NCBI GenBank assembly: GCA_964017155.1 | Contig: OZ024857.1 | Location: forward strand, 39,741,141 to 39,805,140 | From: Oasisia sp. SBJ-2009 | Lineage: Eukaryota; Annelida; Polychaeta; Sabellida; Siboglinidae | DNA length: 64,000 nucleotides | Direction: 5' to 3' | Shown here: in pieces, positions 26,412 through 37,773 of the stretch | Layout of the letters: each line of letters opens with the position of its first letter | How positions within the stretch are numbered: the stretch's first letter is position 1 | The notes under the pieces: generated by a model | What the model was told of the DNA's origin: nothing | Seen by the model: only the letters and a program-made list of their open reading frames with translations | Database searches by the model: none | Made by a program: the position numbers and the translations under genes

Positions 26412-29400
26412 GTGAGTACAGTCGGTATATTGCATGTCCTCTTTAAGCTAAGATAATGCTGAAATATCCTTGGTTTCTCAATTTTCCCATTCCATTATGT
26501 GTTAGCTAGCCCAGTCAAATGGTCACAAATCACTGCCATTTCCAATCTGCGGTTTCATTTTTTGGTCTACCTGATATGGGTAGTTTGAAAAAGTTAAGTT
26601 TCTTGGTAACTATTGGTGAAAATTTGGTTTTTGTTCAAAATGTGTAGTCTGCATTCTTCTGACAGCTGTCATACCTGGCTCATGGGTTGGTATAATTATG
26701 CAAATGTTTGATCACCAACTGTATGGATAGTCTGCAATTGAGAACAGTTTGTGTGCGTGACTACCTCTTTCTGATACCCACATTCTACCTTGGCCTTATG
26801 ATGTGTGCTAGATAATCAGGCACTCCAAGGCCCACTGATTCAGAAGTCTTTCACAGATTGTCGCGATGTGATTGCTGTGAACAGACAGCCAGTGTAGCTA
26901 CTGAGGCGCTAGTGTTGCCAAAGTTGCCCAACGAAACCCTGTCTTCATTTTTGGTTGTGAAAAGAACGAAGGGTTATGTGATGGTATCACAAAAGACCCA
27001 GCAACGGTAGCCACCGTCACAAACACTGGAGGTCGCAGGTTATCTCTAAATGCAGCAGCGGAGTGGCGAATTTATCAACAGTGGATCTTTGTATTGACTA
27101 GTGCCTATAGAGGTTGCATGAGCAGACACACGTACAATGCTTGCACGTGAAACTCGACACCGTTCAACTCGAACACTTAGCAAGATATTATTCCACACAA
27201 CCAAAGTGTCTTTTTGACACAAATCTTCCCTGAACCGTGTGTCACTGCGGTGCACCAGTGAATGTCTATTCAACAATGCCATCTTTGCATTGTTGCCCAA
27301 TAAGTACTTCAACTTTGAGTTCAACTACATTTTTAAAGTCGTATTTTATTTCATAGAAATAAAACGCATTTGACTAAGACAATTATGACCAAGTAAAGAA
27401 AGAAAACATGAACCTTTTTTCTAGTTAATTATTTTGCAACTGATCTGAAACAAGATCATTGCAATTCTACTAGTGCTGTTGGGCATTAAGATGCTCATCC
27501 AACATGGATTGTAAACAACCTATTCTGAAATAATAATTCTTATCATTTAACAATATATATATATATATATTACTCAAAATCAATTGAATAAGCAATTGAA
27601 GTCCGGATGTTGAAGTTTTTCTGTCAAATAAGGTTGCCTTATATTATTAAGTATTTTAGTAGATAAGCAATGAATAACTTATTGAACAATATTCACAACC
27701 ACAATTAATTTAGCAATTCAAATGATGTTGAATTAATCGTGTACATCCTAACACCATATCATCCCTACACCTGTAACAGCCCGGCAGGAGTAGATGTGTG
27801 GAGAACTGTATCGGTTGACCTTTAATAGGGCAGTGGGGACGAGATCGAGCACTGACAGACACAGAGGATACATGCTCCAGTGATCCCAGTACCCCTAAAT
27901 TAAAATGGCAACCTGTGGTCTGACGTGTTTTTGTGAACCGAGTTGTCTCTCCGCCCGAGTGAGTGTGGGACACAGTGTGTGTGTCTGTGTGGGAACACAT
28001 CGACTTAGTCAGTGTAGTGTGATTGTATCGGTTCGCAACCTTCTGTTGAGTGCGTGTTTGACAGGTGGTAGCCTGCAGCCCTCACTGTCGACTCGTGTGA
28101 ATGATGGCTGTGTGGTGTGTGTTGAACATGCAGCATGCAGACGTAGACCAAAAGACAGGCATAGGCAGACAGTGCTGATTGAGTATCACACGCGGTTGTT
28201 ATTTCAGTTATTTATTATTCCAAGTTGTACTATGTACAGTACTTTGAATAATGATTGTTTCGTTCTGCTGCTGGTTGAACCATTACAGTCTATTGACATG
28301 GTATAGTTGCATCACTTGGAGCTGTGTGGGTCAAATCATCAGAAATATACATAATTAACAGATCATCATCAGAATATTTGCTTCCTCAGACGTAGCACTT
28401 TGACAGGTTTTTCTACAAGCCAACAAAAGTAGTAAAAACAAAGTTTACTATTCCAAGAAAGTTTTACCAACACTGCAAATAAGAAAAAGTATAACACAAA
28501 TATTTCACACAATCTGAGATAATATCTGGTGTAATATATTGGAAATGAACCCAACATGGCTTCCCATCTGCCTTGTCTGATCGAATCAAGGCAGTGTGTC
28601 TGTGAATGTCAGCCGGGAAGGTTAATAACTCTTGCCCTTGACCAGGAGCACTTTCCAGTGTCTTCTGCTGGCTTGCAGCCAATACCCTTGTATGGAACCA
28701 GCAGCTGATGGATACTCATAAAGTGATAGGCCTTTGTCAAGAAAATGTAATTTACTCGAACATTTATGGTCTGGGCTCGTAGATAACGGATGGTATCATA
28801 AAGAATTCCGCACACATTCCTGCATTGTTTATTGGTTTGATTTATGGTAATGTATTTGATTTATGGTAATGTATGCCTTTTGTATGATTAATTGCTTTTT
28901 GTTCTGACTTTTCTGTGTAACAATTTAACGTTGTGTCAAGCTGATCATTATGAGATAAAAACCAGCAATTTTCCCATGTCAGCTATGTAAAAAATTGGAT
29001 TCATGCCAGAATAGTCTTGGATAAGGTAATTGTTGTTGAACAAAGTGGCTCTTGTTAGAAGTGATATACAATCATTTAATACCCCTACAGGGCTTGAAAC
29101 AGGCTTTCGCATTGAAAACAAACATTAATCTAATACACCCTGTAGTTTGAATGGTGGTACCTAGATGTTGATATATATCTGCTGATTATTCAGTCATAAC
29201 ATCCTTTGAAAATGTGTTATGTCCCGGAACGTAACTTTTAATGCCGTCTACTACCTGGAAAAGTGTATGTAAAGTGATTTAATTAATGCCTACAGGTTAC
29301 TTCCTGTTGGCAGAAAAATTTATGTTGGACACATCAGTGAAAGCTTCACATGATATTGATAAGAATAATTTTATGAATTATGGATTTGAGCATACCCCAC

Positions 29401-29769
29401 TATGTATTGCTACCAAAACAATTAGGTTTATTTGGCTATTTGCTGTAGGACTGCATTAATATTGGACAGAAAGTGTATTGTTCAGAATTAGCATAGCATA
29501 TACAAGTCAAGTTAGAGATGAACAAGAATTTATAGAATCTTGATGAACAGGCAGTGTCAACCTTGACACTAGATTTGTATAATGTTTCTGGTACCCTCTG
29601 TATGAAAGCGAGCTGTATCTGCAACTGTTTTGTGACAGAAACTGACGACATAAGCTCGCTTCAGTAGTGTCTCTCTGTCTGTTTCAGCCCTGCTACCTGT
29701 GGCTACATCTCGCGAGTAGGGATGGACGATGCCCTCAAGTGTGGCGGTGACAACCTCGTGGCATTGTAA
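23221..29769 (+). CDS. Large proline-rich, putatively N-myristoylated scaffold-like protein (unidentified family)
   Basis: Coding exons: 23221-26411 and 29688-29769. The first exon ends in phase 2 at a TGG|GTGAGT donor. The second follows TCTGTTTCAG and continues in frame to TAA, giving 1090 aa. The protein starts MGNSSS, matching the N-myristoylation pattern (Gly2, Ser6). Visible segments: Arg/Ser-rich residues 80-165; two basic-Pro motifs, KKRHAPLPP (168-176) and KRQAPGPP (205-212); acidic patches near 246-257 and 476-493; a formin-like polyproline stretch PPPPPPLPGMG (about 347-357); a basic Ser/Lys-rich stretch (about 525-560); a more structured region (about 594-645, KCAAYAYQASTGELVLLP); and a Pro/Gln/Met/Tyr-rich stretch (about 880-970). 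The KKRxAPxPP motifs resemble the KRAP motifs of cordon-bleu (Cobl) family proteins, which bind SH3 domains. No WH2 or kinase domain was found, so Cobl orthology is not claimed. A role as a membrane-anchored, SH3/profilin-binding cytoskeletal adaptor is inference. Confidence 0.85.
26412..29687 (+). other. Intron between the two coding exons
   Basis: GTGAGT at the start and TCTGTTTCAG at the end, 3276 bases. It contains a short AT run (about 27549-27570). A minus-strand open frame at 27046-27324 is not recognisable as any family. Confidence 0.75.
29688..29769 (+). CDS. Last coding exon of the proline-rich protein gene
   Basis: With the two carried-over bases this reads 27 codons and TAA. The residues are G, PATCGYISRVG, MDDALKCGG and DNLVAL. 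The last three residues (V-A-L) fit a class II PDZ-ligand pattern (hydrophobic-x-hydrophobic). A GT donor-like site (TT|GTAAGT at 29780) follows 10 bases after the stop, so the 3' UTR may itself be spliced. Confidence 0.78.
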
Positions 29770-29779
29770 ACTTAGATTT

Positions 29780-31540
29780 GTAAGTATTTCCAGAATACAC
29801 TTTCACATAACATATGTTTTCATATCTTTTACTATGATAATAGTGAAAGTATGTTCTTATATTGCACAGCTTCCAAACCTTGAACACCATGCTGCATTAA
29901 TGTGCTAAAAGTATTCATACAAATATCCAGCATGGCATGTCTATAACCTGGTACAAGTGTAATTAAAATACAATTTAGTGAACTGATGTAACAGAGTGAT
30001 TAGTGAAAGAACTTGCCCAAGGTTTGAAACAGTTGCACTGGAATCATTTACACTCTACATATCAAGCCACCATATGTGACTGTGTTTTTATTATCTAGTT
30101 TTCATTTCATTGTAATTTCTTCACATATCTAAAAGCCACAGGTGTTATGTTGTTAATCTGTCTAGACATCATTCAGACATTCATCAGTTGGTAGGGAAGG
30201 TACACTACTTACTGATTAGTCACATGGCCTGCAGCAAAATTTCTCACTTTGTGTAATGTTGAATTGTTATTTCTCCACATGCTTTTTCTCACAAACATGT
30301 ATTCATTCTGTCTCCTTGTTCTGTTGCTCTATTCCTCTTGGTTGTGTTATCTCTCATCTGAAATTCCTCTTGCAAGGTGATAATTATGTCTTCTTACACA
30401 TGTTTACATATTCACCTCAAAACATAGCTCAGTTGTCTCTCACCTTTGTGCGAGATTGGACACTATTGTATCATTGTCTGTGTTATCACTAAGCAACACA
30501 CAGAGGCCAGGTAAACCAGGCGATGTGTTAACTTTTTGAACAGGTAGATCCTGGTTCTGTCTTAGTCATCACTTACAGAGAGGCACAGCAAGGCGCCAGG
30601 TGTCTCGCATGCGAAAACGAAAATTATACCACGCATACCACAAGGCATTAACAGTTACGGGGGACTTAATTATATCTAATTAAGCGAGTTTGTTCATTTT
30701 TTTATTAAGCAAAGCTGCTTGAAGTGTGTGACATACCAAATATGCTTGGTTAAATTTTGGAACAGTTAATTTGTTTGTTTAGTAAAATGACAAATGAGTA
30801 GAGAAATGTCAATGGTGATGTCACATTTCCATGGCCAGTTTTTTCTATTCTTCAGTTACTTTACCTGATTCAGTTGTCATATGTGTCATATTTGTCCCAA
30901 ATTCCACCAGACCATTTTATATCCTCTTGCTCTGTATTTAACACTTCCTTGTCTAGTGTCTAGCCTATTTTCTTTTCTGTTTATTCATTGTCTGGATCAA
31001 GATAACTTTTAAGTTTTATAATGAAACAGTTCTGCAGCATCCAACATACATTTAACATTAGTCATACTTCTTGGTGGACATAAATGGGTTGCATAGTGCT
31101 TTGTTTGATGTCCACGATCTCTTCCCAGTGGTTTACTTGTAGCCTTTCAACTTATGAGTAACCACCATAGGAGATACTCTGGCTACATTCAATGCAGATG
31201 TCGCGAATCGTGACACATTTTGCTACAAGGCAGTGTGATTGTGTATCAGTAAATAGTTTCCTTTCACTGCCAGTCACCGGAATGATGTCTGTTGCACACT
31301 TCAGTGACCGTCAGTTATGTGAGACCGTTGCGGCCCATGTAGGTCGCATTTCTTCAGATATCACATCTATACCATGATGACAAGTGTATTCTTTTGTGGC
31401 TGTTTTGTATTTACGTTGCTTACAACATGCTCAGGCACTCATGGTTTGTCTTTCAAACAGTTTTACCCTTAAAGATAGAATTTCGTGATTATCTATTCGA
31501 GTTACCACAAACTACTAACAAAAAGATTGTTCATATTTTA
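29780..31540. other. Non-coding sequence downstream of the stop codon
   Basis: No coding exon recognised. If the donor at 29780 is used, this is a 3' UTR intron. It contains one copy of a dispersed repeat at 30478-30700. Confidence 0.5.
30478..30700 (+). repeat. Dispersed repeat, copy A
   Basis: This aligns by eye with 33758-33985. Shared words include ACACAGAGG, GTAGATCCTGGTTCT, CTTAGTCAT and AAATTATACCA, in the same order and orientation. The copies are clearly diverged. Family unknown. Confidence 0.7.
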
Positions 31541-31546
31541 TCTCTG

Positions 31547-31650
31547 TGGTGTGTGTGTGTGTGTGTGTGTGTGCGTGCGTGTGTGTGTGTGTGTGCGTGT
31601 GTGTGTCTGTGTCTGTGTGTGTGTGTGTGTGTGTGTGTTTGTGTTTGTGT

Positions 31651-31725
<75 letters not shown>

Positions 31726-31915
31726 TTTGTGTGTGTGTGTGTGGGGGGGGGGGGTGGGGGGGGGGGTGGGGGGGTGGGTGTGGTGTGGTGTGGTGTGGTG
31801 TGGTGTGGTGTGGTGTGGTGTGGTGTGGTGTGGTGTGGTGTGGTGTGGTGTGGTGTGGTGTGGTGTGGTGTGGTGTGGTGTGGTGTGGTGTGGTGTGGTG
31901 TGGTGTGGTGTATGT
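31547..31915. repeat. Compound (GT)n / poly-G / (TGTGG)n tract
   Basis: About 195 bases of GT with GC and CT interruptions, then about 35 bases of G-runs separated by single Ts, then about 26 copies of TGTGG. Every forward and reverse frame is open, giving artefactual Val-Cys or Thr-His polypeptides that are not genes. The G-runs could form quadruplexes on the plus strand. Confidence 0.95.
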
Positions 31916-33164
31916 GTGTGGCATACTATCCAGTTTGCATATTTTTATGTTTGTAAAAATAGAGCAAGCATGTTTGTATAATCATAAACAAATTAAAATT
32001 GCTCATTTTAAGGCGTTGAAAATTTTATTAAAATAACAAATGTCAAAGACAGCTAGACTCTGTAAGCCATCCCTGAACGATATGCGTTAGTAATTAAATA
32101 TTGTAGTTTGTTGTCCAGACAAGTCTTAGAGTGTGTCTGAACAACCCCTGTTGGTGTTTACAATGAAACTACCGTACATGCAGTATCTAGATTTTTCATG
32201 GAAGAAAGTCTTTAAATGATCACCAACAAACCACATACACAATTAATTTTTAAAAGTAGCATTCCAACTCACATGCCTTTGGGTGCTATACATGTAGAGG
32301 GGTAGTTAAAAAGCTCCTCGTGTTTATGACGAGACAGGCGTAGGCAGGCCAGTCATACTTGGTTCCTGGTCAATACTTCCTTGTCGTGACTGGGGCACAA
32401 TGGGGCTTAGTAAGGTAGTGGGTAGAAAATCGCATTTCCAATTGCATGACTGGCTTATAGTTGTTACTGGTATTCTAGAGCTAAGTTCTAGATCCACTTA
32501 ACTGTATAAATGTGAAATTACCTACACGCCTACACAGAGGATAGATGGAAACAGTGCTTGGGCAGTAACTACTGTGTCACTGACAACATTCCAGAGGAGT
32601 TTAGATAGAGTTAGAATCAACAGAACTGTGTTAGGTGCCTTAAATTGATCAGTCCAAGCTAGAACTGGGTACTGTACATTTATATATAAGAACTTCTTTG
32701 TTATCCGTGGAGATTTTTTAACACGTTTAAATTGTTGAAGTATTCTTACTCTCTTTTAATTAAACATTGAAGTATTGCCAGATTTCAGTTGAATTGTTTT
32801 GGCTATAAGCAATCAATGCACTGAATTTTAATCCATAAATTATTGTCATCTGTGGTGTTCATAATTGGTGGGCTTGCAATCAGGTGTGATATTTTCATGC
32901 CTGACAACACCACCACCCAAAGAGTAGCTCAATTAACGTGTCATTTTTCCCTGTCACCCCACTGTTATCTTTTAAATACTACTGTACTTTCTCATTTGTC
33001 CATGGTTAGATACATCTAGTATACCGGGTAATCTCCTAATACGTTTGCATTATGTTCAGGTTACCTCAACAAGCTGCCACGCTGTATGTTGTAGCTAGGT
33101 TGAACAGCCAAGCTAACATGGACATGACAGTTTACCTTTTAGAACACAGGACTGTTTAAATCGC

Positions 33165-33290
33165 CCACCTACTACCATTTTGAAACTTGGGCAGTTAAAA
33201 TAATCTCAGTTTGCCTGAGTCTTTCGGAAGAGGCACCCAAATTCATTGGTACCTTGTACCCATGCATGCAGGCAAAATGAAAGAACCCAA
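33165..33290 (+). mobile_element. SINE fragment, opposite orientation to the 34-kb copy
   Basis: Contains GAGTCTTTCGGAAGAGGCAC, the complement of a segment of the SINE at 34253-34548. Divergence is high and no tRNA-like head is visible. Confidence 0.55.
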
Positions 33291-33757
33291 CCATAACCCA
33301 TAAATTATAAACCTGTTTTGGGCCTGTAGACCTTGTGGATTTGATCTACAACACAACATCTATCTACAGTACAGAATATAATGGACAGACACAATATAGC
33401 GGCTTCCAAAACATTTGCAGTGCTAATGGAGTAAGCGACATGTAAGCGACATGTAAGTGACCGCCTTGGCAAAGTGAATACAAGTACTATAAAGACCATA
33501 TATTTTTGGTGTTATTGGTCTGCTAACTTGGATGTGCCATTCATTCGTTCTTTGTGTCAGTCTCGTCTGCTGCCTGTGTCACACTGCCATAATAGCAGCT
33601 TTCCAAAGACTTATTGTTCTGTGTTGACATTCATTATCTTTGGGTTCAATACACTGAGACGGCTTTGGGCAGATGAATGGCTGTCATTTCTTGATACATG
33701 TACAAAGGCTGCATGATTAGTCATGTTATATACTAGTGCATAGACTATATGTATAGT

Positions 33758-33985
33758 TGTCTGTGTTATCATTAACAAACACAGAGGGCCATGTAACTAG
33801 GTAATAGTGTTAGCTCCGTGAACACGTAGATCCTGGTTCTTTCTTAGTCATAGCTTAAAGTTGCACAAACTTTAACGAGTTACCTGTTGTTTTGCATGTA
33901 AAACTGTAAATTATACCATGCTCATGACAAGGATCTAACAGATTCAGAGCAGTTGATTGTCGTGTATTAAGTTGAGCAACTTTGT
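33758..33985 (+). repeat. Dispersed repeat, copy B
   Basis: Second copy of the repeat at 30478-30700, same orientation, ending near GTATTAAGTTGAGCAACTTTG (copy A has CTAATTAAGCGAGTTTG). Confidence 0.7.
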
Positions 33986-34097
33986 AGCCTTTGTAAACAG
34001 GGCAATTTGTAATGTGCCAGACTTGACAGTTTGGGTTCAGCACAGTGCCAACCAGTTTGGTATGCAAAAACATACATACTAACATAGTAGTGTTGCC

Positions 34098-34685
34098 ATA
34101 GCTTTATGCAGAGACCTGTCCACCTGTCATTTGGATGGGAAAAGCCATTTTGGATGGGTAGATATATCACTGGAAGGGGGTGGACTGGTAAAATGTTTTC
34201 AAAAATGATAGATATTGTCAGTTATGCCTTGAAAATAGGTGTCACATATGTGCTTCTTCTTCTTCCATTGAATAACCTCGGTCAACTTGCTGACCATTAT
34301 TGTCATTGGTTTTTAGAGTCGTCCTCTAGAATTAGTGAGTGGTGGGATCTTAGTGTGATGGGATCTCTTACTTCCCCTGGCATAGACACCAGACAGAAGG
34401 GACCACCAGGTTTTAGTGTCTCTTCCGAAAGACACAGGCAAATGTGGGGTTACAAAATTGCCTAAGTTTCGAAATGGCGACAGGTGGGATTGAACCATGG
34501 TCCCCTCGATTGACAGTCCAGCACTCTACCGCCCGACCACCGATCCCCACTTTTGCTTGTAGTTTATTTCATAATACACATCTCAGCTGGGTTAGTTTTG
34601 TATGTATATGAGTTAACATGCATGTATTCACCAAACAAAGTGTGACTGGCAAAATGTAGTCCTGCATAAGGCCCTGAGTGTTGCC
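34098..34685 (+). repeat. Older dispersed repeat, copy 1, split by a SINE
   Basis: 34098-34252 and 34554-34685 together align with the uninterrupted 44817-45115. Shared words include CATAGCTTTATGCAGAGACC, CCACCTGTCATTTGGA, GATATTGTCAGTTATGCCT, TGTGTGACTGGCAA and TCCTGCATAA. The stretch between is the SINE. Confidence 0.75.
34253..34548 (-). mobile_element. tRNA-derived SINE, full-length copy
   Basis: On the minus strand the element starts with a tRNA-like head (34548 to about 34477) with an Asp-like anticodon loop CTGTCAA and a good B box GGTTCAATCCC (34496-34486). The A box is weaker. A tRNA-unrelated body follows (GTGTCTTTCGGAAGAGACAC, CAGGGGAAGTAAGAG), then a (GAA)n tail at 34253-34266. 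Length is about 296 bp. RNA polymerase III would drive transcription. Related body fragments lie at 33165-33290 and 43968-44045. The empty site is visible in the paralogous repeat near 44.98 kb. Confidence 0.85.
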
Positions 34686-34802
34686 ACCGTACATGGCACA
34701 GGGTTATCTCAGTCAATGCCAATCTAGGTTCAAGACGTCCTGATATCCTGTAGAATAACTGTCTTGGAATGATGACTTAAATACAGTCAAACTTTGCTTT
34801 AT

Positions 34803-35556
34803 GGTCACCTCAGTAATACAGGCTCCTCACAATTAAGGCCACCTCAGTAATACAGGCTCCCACAATTAAGGTCACCTCAGTAATACAGGCTCCCACAATT
34901 AAGGTCACCTCAGTAATACAGCCACCTCACAATTAAGGTCACCTCAGTAATACAGGCTCCTCACAATTAAGGTCACCTCAGAAATACAGACTCCTCACAA
35001 TTAAGGTCACCTCAGTAATACAGGCTCCTCACAATTAAGGTCACCTCAGCAATACAGGCTCCTCACAATTAAGGTCACCTCAGTAATACAGTCTCCTCAC
35101 AATTAAGGTCACCCCAGTAATACAGCCACCTCACAATTAAGGTCACCTCAGTGATACAGGTAACTCACAATTAAGGTCACCTCAGTAATATGGGCTCCTA
35201 ACAATTAAGGTCACCTCAGTAATACAACCACATCACAATTAAGGTCACCTCAGTAATACAGGCTCCTCACAATTAAGGTCACCTCAGTAATACAGGCTCC
35301 TCACAATTAAGGTCACCTCAGTAATACAGGCTCCTCACAATTAAGGTCACCTCAGTAATACAGGCTCCTCACAATTAAGGTCACCTCAGTAATACAGGCT
35401 CCTCACAATTAAGGTCACCTCAGTAATACAGGCTCCTCACAATTAAGGTCACCTCAGTAATACAGGCTCCTCACAATTAAGGTCACCTCAGTAATTGAGG
35501 CTCCTCATAATTAAGGTCACCTCAGTAATACAACCACCTCACAATTAAGGTCACTA
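34803..35556. repeat. 34-bp minisatellite, 22 copies
   Basis: The unit reads CTCCTCACAATTAAGGTCA followed by CCTCAGTAATACAGG, with 22 occurrences of AATTAAGG. Central copies (about 35260-35460) are nearly identical and the edges are diverged, as expected for unequal exchange or slippage. Almost every unit contains AGGTCA. Confidence 0.95.
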
Positions 35557-37339
35557 AGACAGGACGTAATATTTTTCATAACAGTAAAATACAGGAAATT
35601 AGTCCCTCTAATACAGTCACCTTGCTATTCAGGTCACTTGTCCAGTACCACCAAAGGCAACCTTAATAGTGAGGTACTACACCCTGCAAATAGATCTAGT
35701 CATCCTGACTGCACTACACTCATTATGGGGGGGATTACAACTCATCACTGCATGTGAACAAACTAACACTTATTCCAAATTAGTAGAAAATACGCAATTA
35801 TTACTCTAATACCACGGACAGTGTTTTGGAAGCAATTTCCACATTTGCTTTTATCATGCAATACATATACACCATACATTACTTAGAAAATCAAGTCCGT
35901 AAATCTTTGTCCCAGATATACTGTGATGTGAACTGAATGTTAATGGGTTTTGGTTCTGTGAAATTGCAACCATGATGGTGCCTATATAAAGCCTTAGTCA
36001 TCCAGGCTGGTTCCTACATCAGACAGTCTTTCAGCCAGGTAGCCAAGGCCGTGCTCTCTGAATCACTGACAGTATGTGCGGCTTGTCGTATCTGAATAGG
36101 TGTTTTTTTTTGTGTGGGAAAATTTGGCGTGAATGTGTTAGTTATTTAATCTGATCCGGCGGTTATAAAAATAGCATCTAGAGTGTCATTCTATGGGTGT
36201 GGTTATGGTGAGAACCGGCCCCAGGCAGCTACACATATTTAATTTATTGCAAACTGGGGACACACTAACACATTCCATTTTCAAGTACTCAGTAAAGTGT
36301 GAAACCATATTTCTTGGATATTGTTATTGGTATATTTTGGAAGGTGATGCATGAAGGCAGTTCTAATGCAAATTACAGATAAGTTAAATAGTACTGAAAC
36401 GATTAATGATTTTATAATAGAATTTGTAAAGTAACAAAATATGCCCATGTGTATCCGAGACACAATAGTGTGAACAATGTCAGGTGTTTAAGGCTAACCG
36501 TGTGCTTCAGTTAACACATCATTAATACACTTATAAAGTGTTTGGCAGCTCAATGAATTCAAGGAATGGTGTTTCAGTTTAAGTAAACAAAGTTTACAAT
36601 GAATGCAAAACCTGACTTAGAAACTATAAATCCAGTCATTAGTAAGTCCTTTATGCTGCTGAAAAAGAAAGACTGAAGAAGAGTTGTCAGTGTACAGTCC
36701 TTCTTTAGACATTGGCACTTTATTTTTCTATATAGCGATGGATAAAAGGAATGTTAGTTACAAAGAATGGTGAAACGTCCAAACACATTTAGCATACATA
36801 CTGGTATAGCAACAGGCAACTGTATTCCCATTTGTGGCCTGACATTTTGAGCAGTGCTAGTTTGTAAAAAAACACATTCAAAGAATTTCTTGTTCAGAAT
36901 AACTAATCTACAAATTGTGTCCATATATTTTTCGTATATATCCCACATTCATAGTGCATTTGTGTGTTAAAGAAAAAAATATATAATAAACTCTATGTAA
37001 TGTACACATTAAAAAAAATCCTGTTAACAGGACATAATTATGTCATAACTATGCCTATATTTCATTACAAATATGTTTTATTAATTACTTATAACCATGA
37101 CAACTTGACAACTATTGATGGAGTTTCTAGTTTGGATGCCACCTATACTGTCTGTATAAGGCATGGTCATGTATATTGTGTTCAGTTCCCCAGACTTCAA
37201 TTTTATCTGACAAGTTCACTGTGTTTAAAGTCAACGGTCATTGCACATGCATGAATATTCATTATAATCGTGCTGTTGTGTGGATTATAATACACATAAC
37301 AGTATGCTCAGTGATTCACATAAACACAGTTATGTGTCA
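35557..37339. other. Non-coding, A+T-rich, no feature recognised
   Basis: No coding exon or known repeat is seen. The start (about 35600-35680) contains minisatellite-like words (AATACAGTCACCTTG), probably the ancestral unit's flank. Confidence 0.45.
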
Positions 37340-37472
37340 GGTTTATTGTAGTGTAATTAACTTACTTTGTAGCTTAATGTCGAAGATGAGTACGACGTTT
37401 CGATCCGTCAGCTACGTCGTACTCATCTTCGACATTAAGCTCCAAAGTAAGTTAATTACACTACAATAAACC
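37340..37472. repeat. Near-perfect inverted repeat, 59-bp arms, 15-nt loop
   Basis: Left arm 37340-37398 and right arm 37414-37472 are complementary with a single mismatch (TTTGTAG against CTCCAAA). The loop is TTCGATCCGTCAGCT. On the minus strand the loop region reads GACGGATCGAAACGTCGT, a word type I associate with ends of Penelope-like retroelements; this link is tentative. Transcribed, it would be a long double-stranded hairpin. Confidence 0.93.
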
Positions 37473-37758
37473 ATTCTTGGAGCCATGAACAATATATTTA
37501 CTATGCGTCAGGTTGTTGTGCAGATAACACCAAAGATATGCGTATATTTGCAAGAATAAGTAGCAGAGAAAGTACTTATGCAACATTAATATGTTTTAAT
37601 ACAGTATCCGTCGAATGCATATAAGCTTAAAAAGAATCCATTTAATCTACATGATGAATGTCATAATAGATGTATATAATATAAATATTTTCCACACTTG
37701 AATGAAGCATTTGTTCTCGATTTAATTGCATACGTTGTAACACACATCTGAGTTTACA

Positions 37759-37773
37759 ATTTTTCTGTTTCAG
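37759..37773 (+). other. Candidate 3' UTR splice acceptor
   Basis: A strong polypyrimidine tract and CAG (TTTTTCTGTTTCAG) could pair with the donor at 29780. The resulting terminal exon would run from about 37774 to the poly(A) signal at 39253. No coding potential follows, so this rests on splice-site quality alone. Confidence 0.3.

Noticed and set aside
27046..27324. 92-codon minus-strand open frame inside the intron of gene 1
   Set aside because: No domain, no splice or promoter support, and I cannot match it to a retroelement.
31394..32036. Long Val/Cys-rich and Thr/His-rich open frames on both strands
   Set aside because: They translate simple repeats (GT and TGTGG). Every frame is open because the repeats contain no stop triplets.
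34477..34548. Functional tRNA-Asp gene on the minus strand
   Set aside because: The A box is weak, the anticodon stem has a mismatch, and the sequence continues into a SINE body and (GAA)n tail.
34803..35556. CRISPR-like regular array
   Set aside because: Units are contiguous and nearly identical with no unique spacers, in a eukaryotic genome. It is a minisatellite, as are 42471-43060 and 63127-64000.
35557..37339. Additional coding exons of gene 1
   Set aside because: The reading frame already ends at 29769 with TAA and no conserved-looking peptide is found here.
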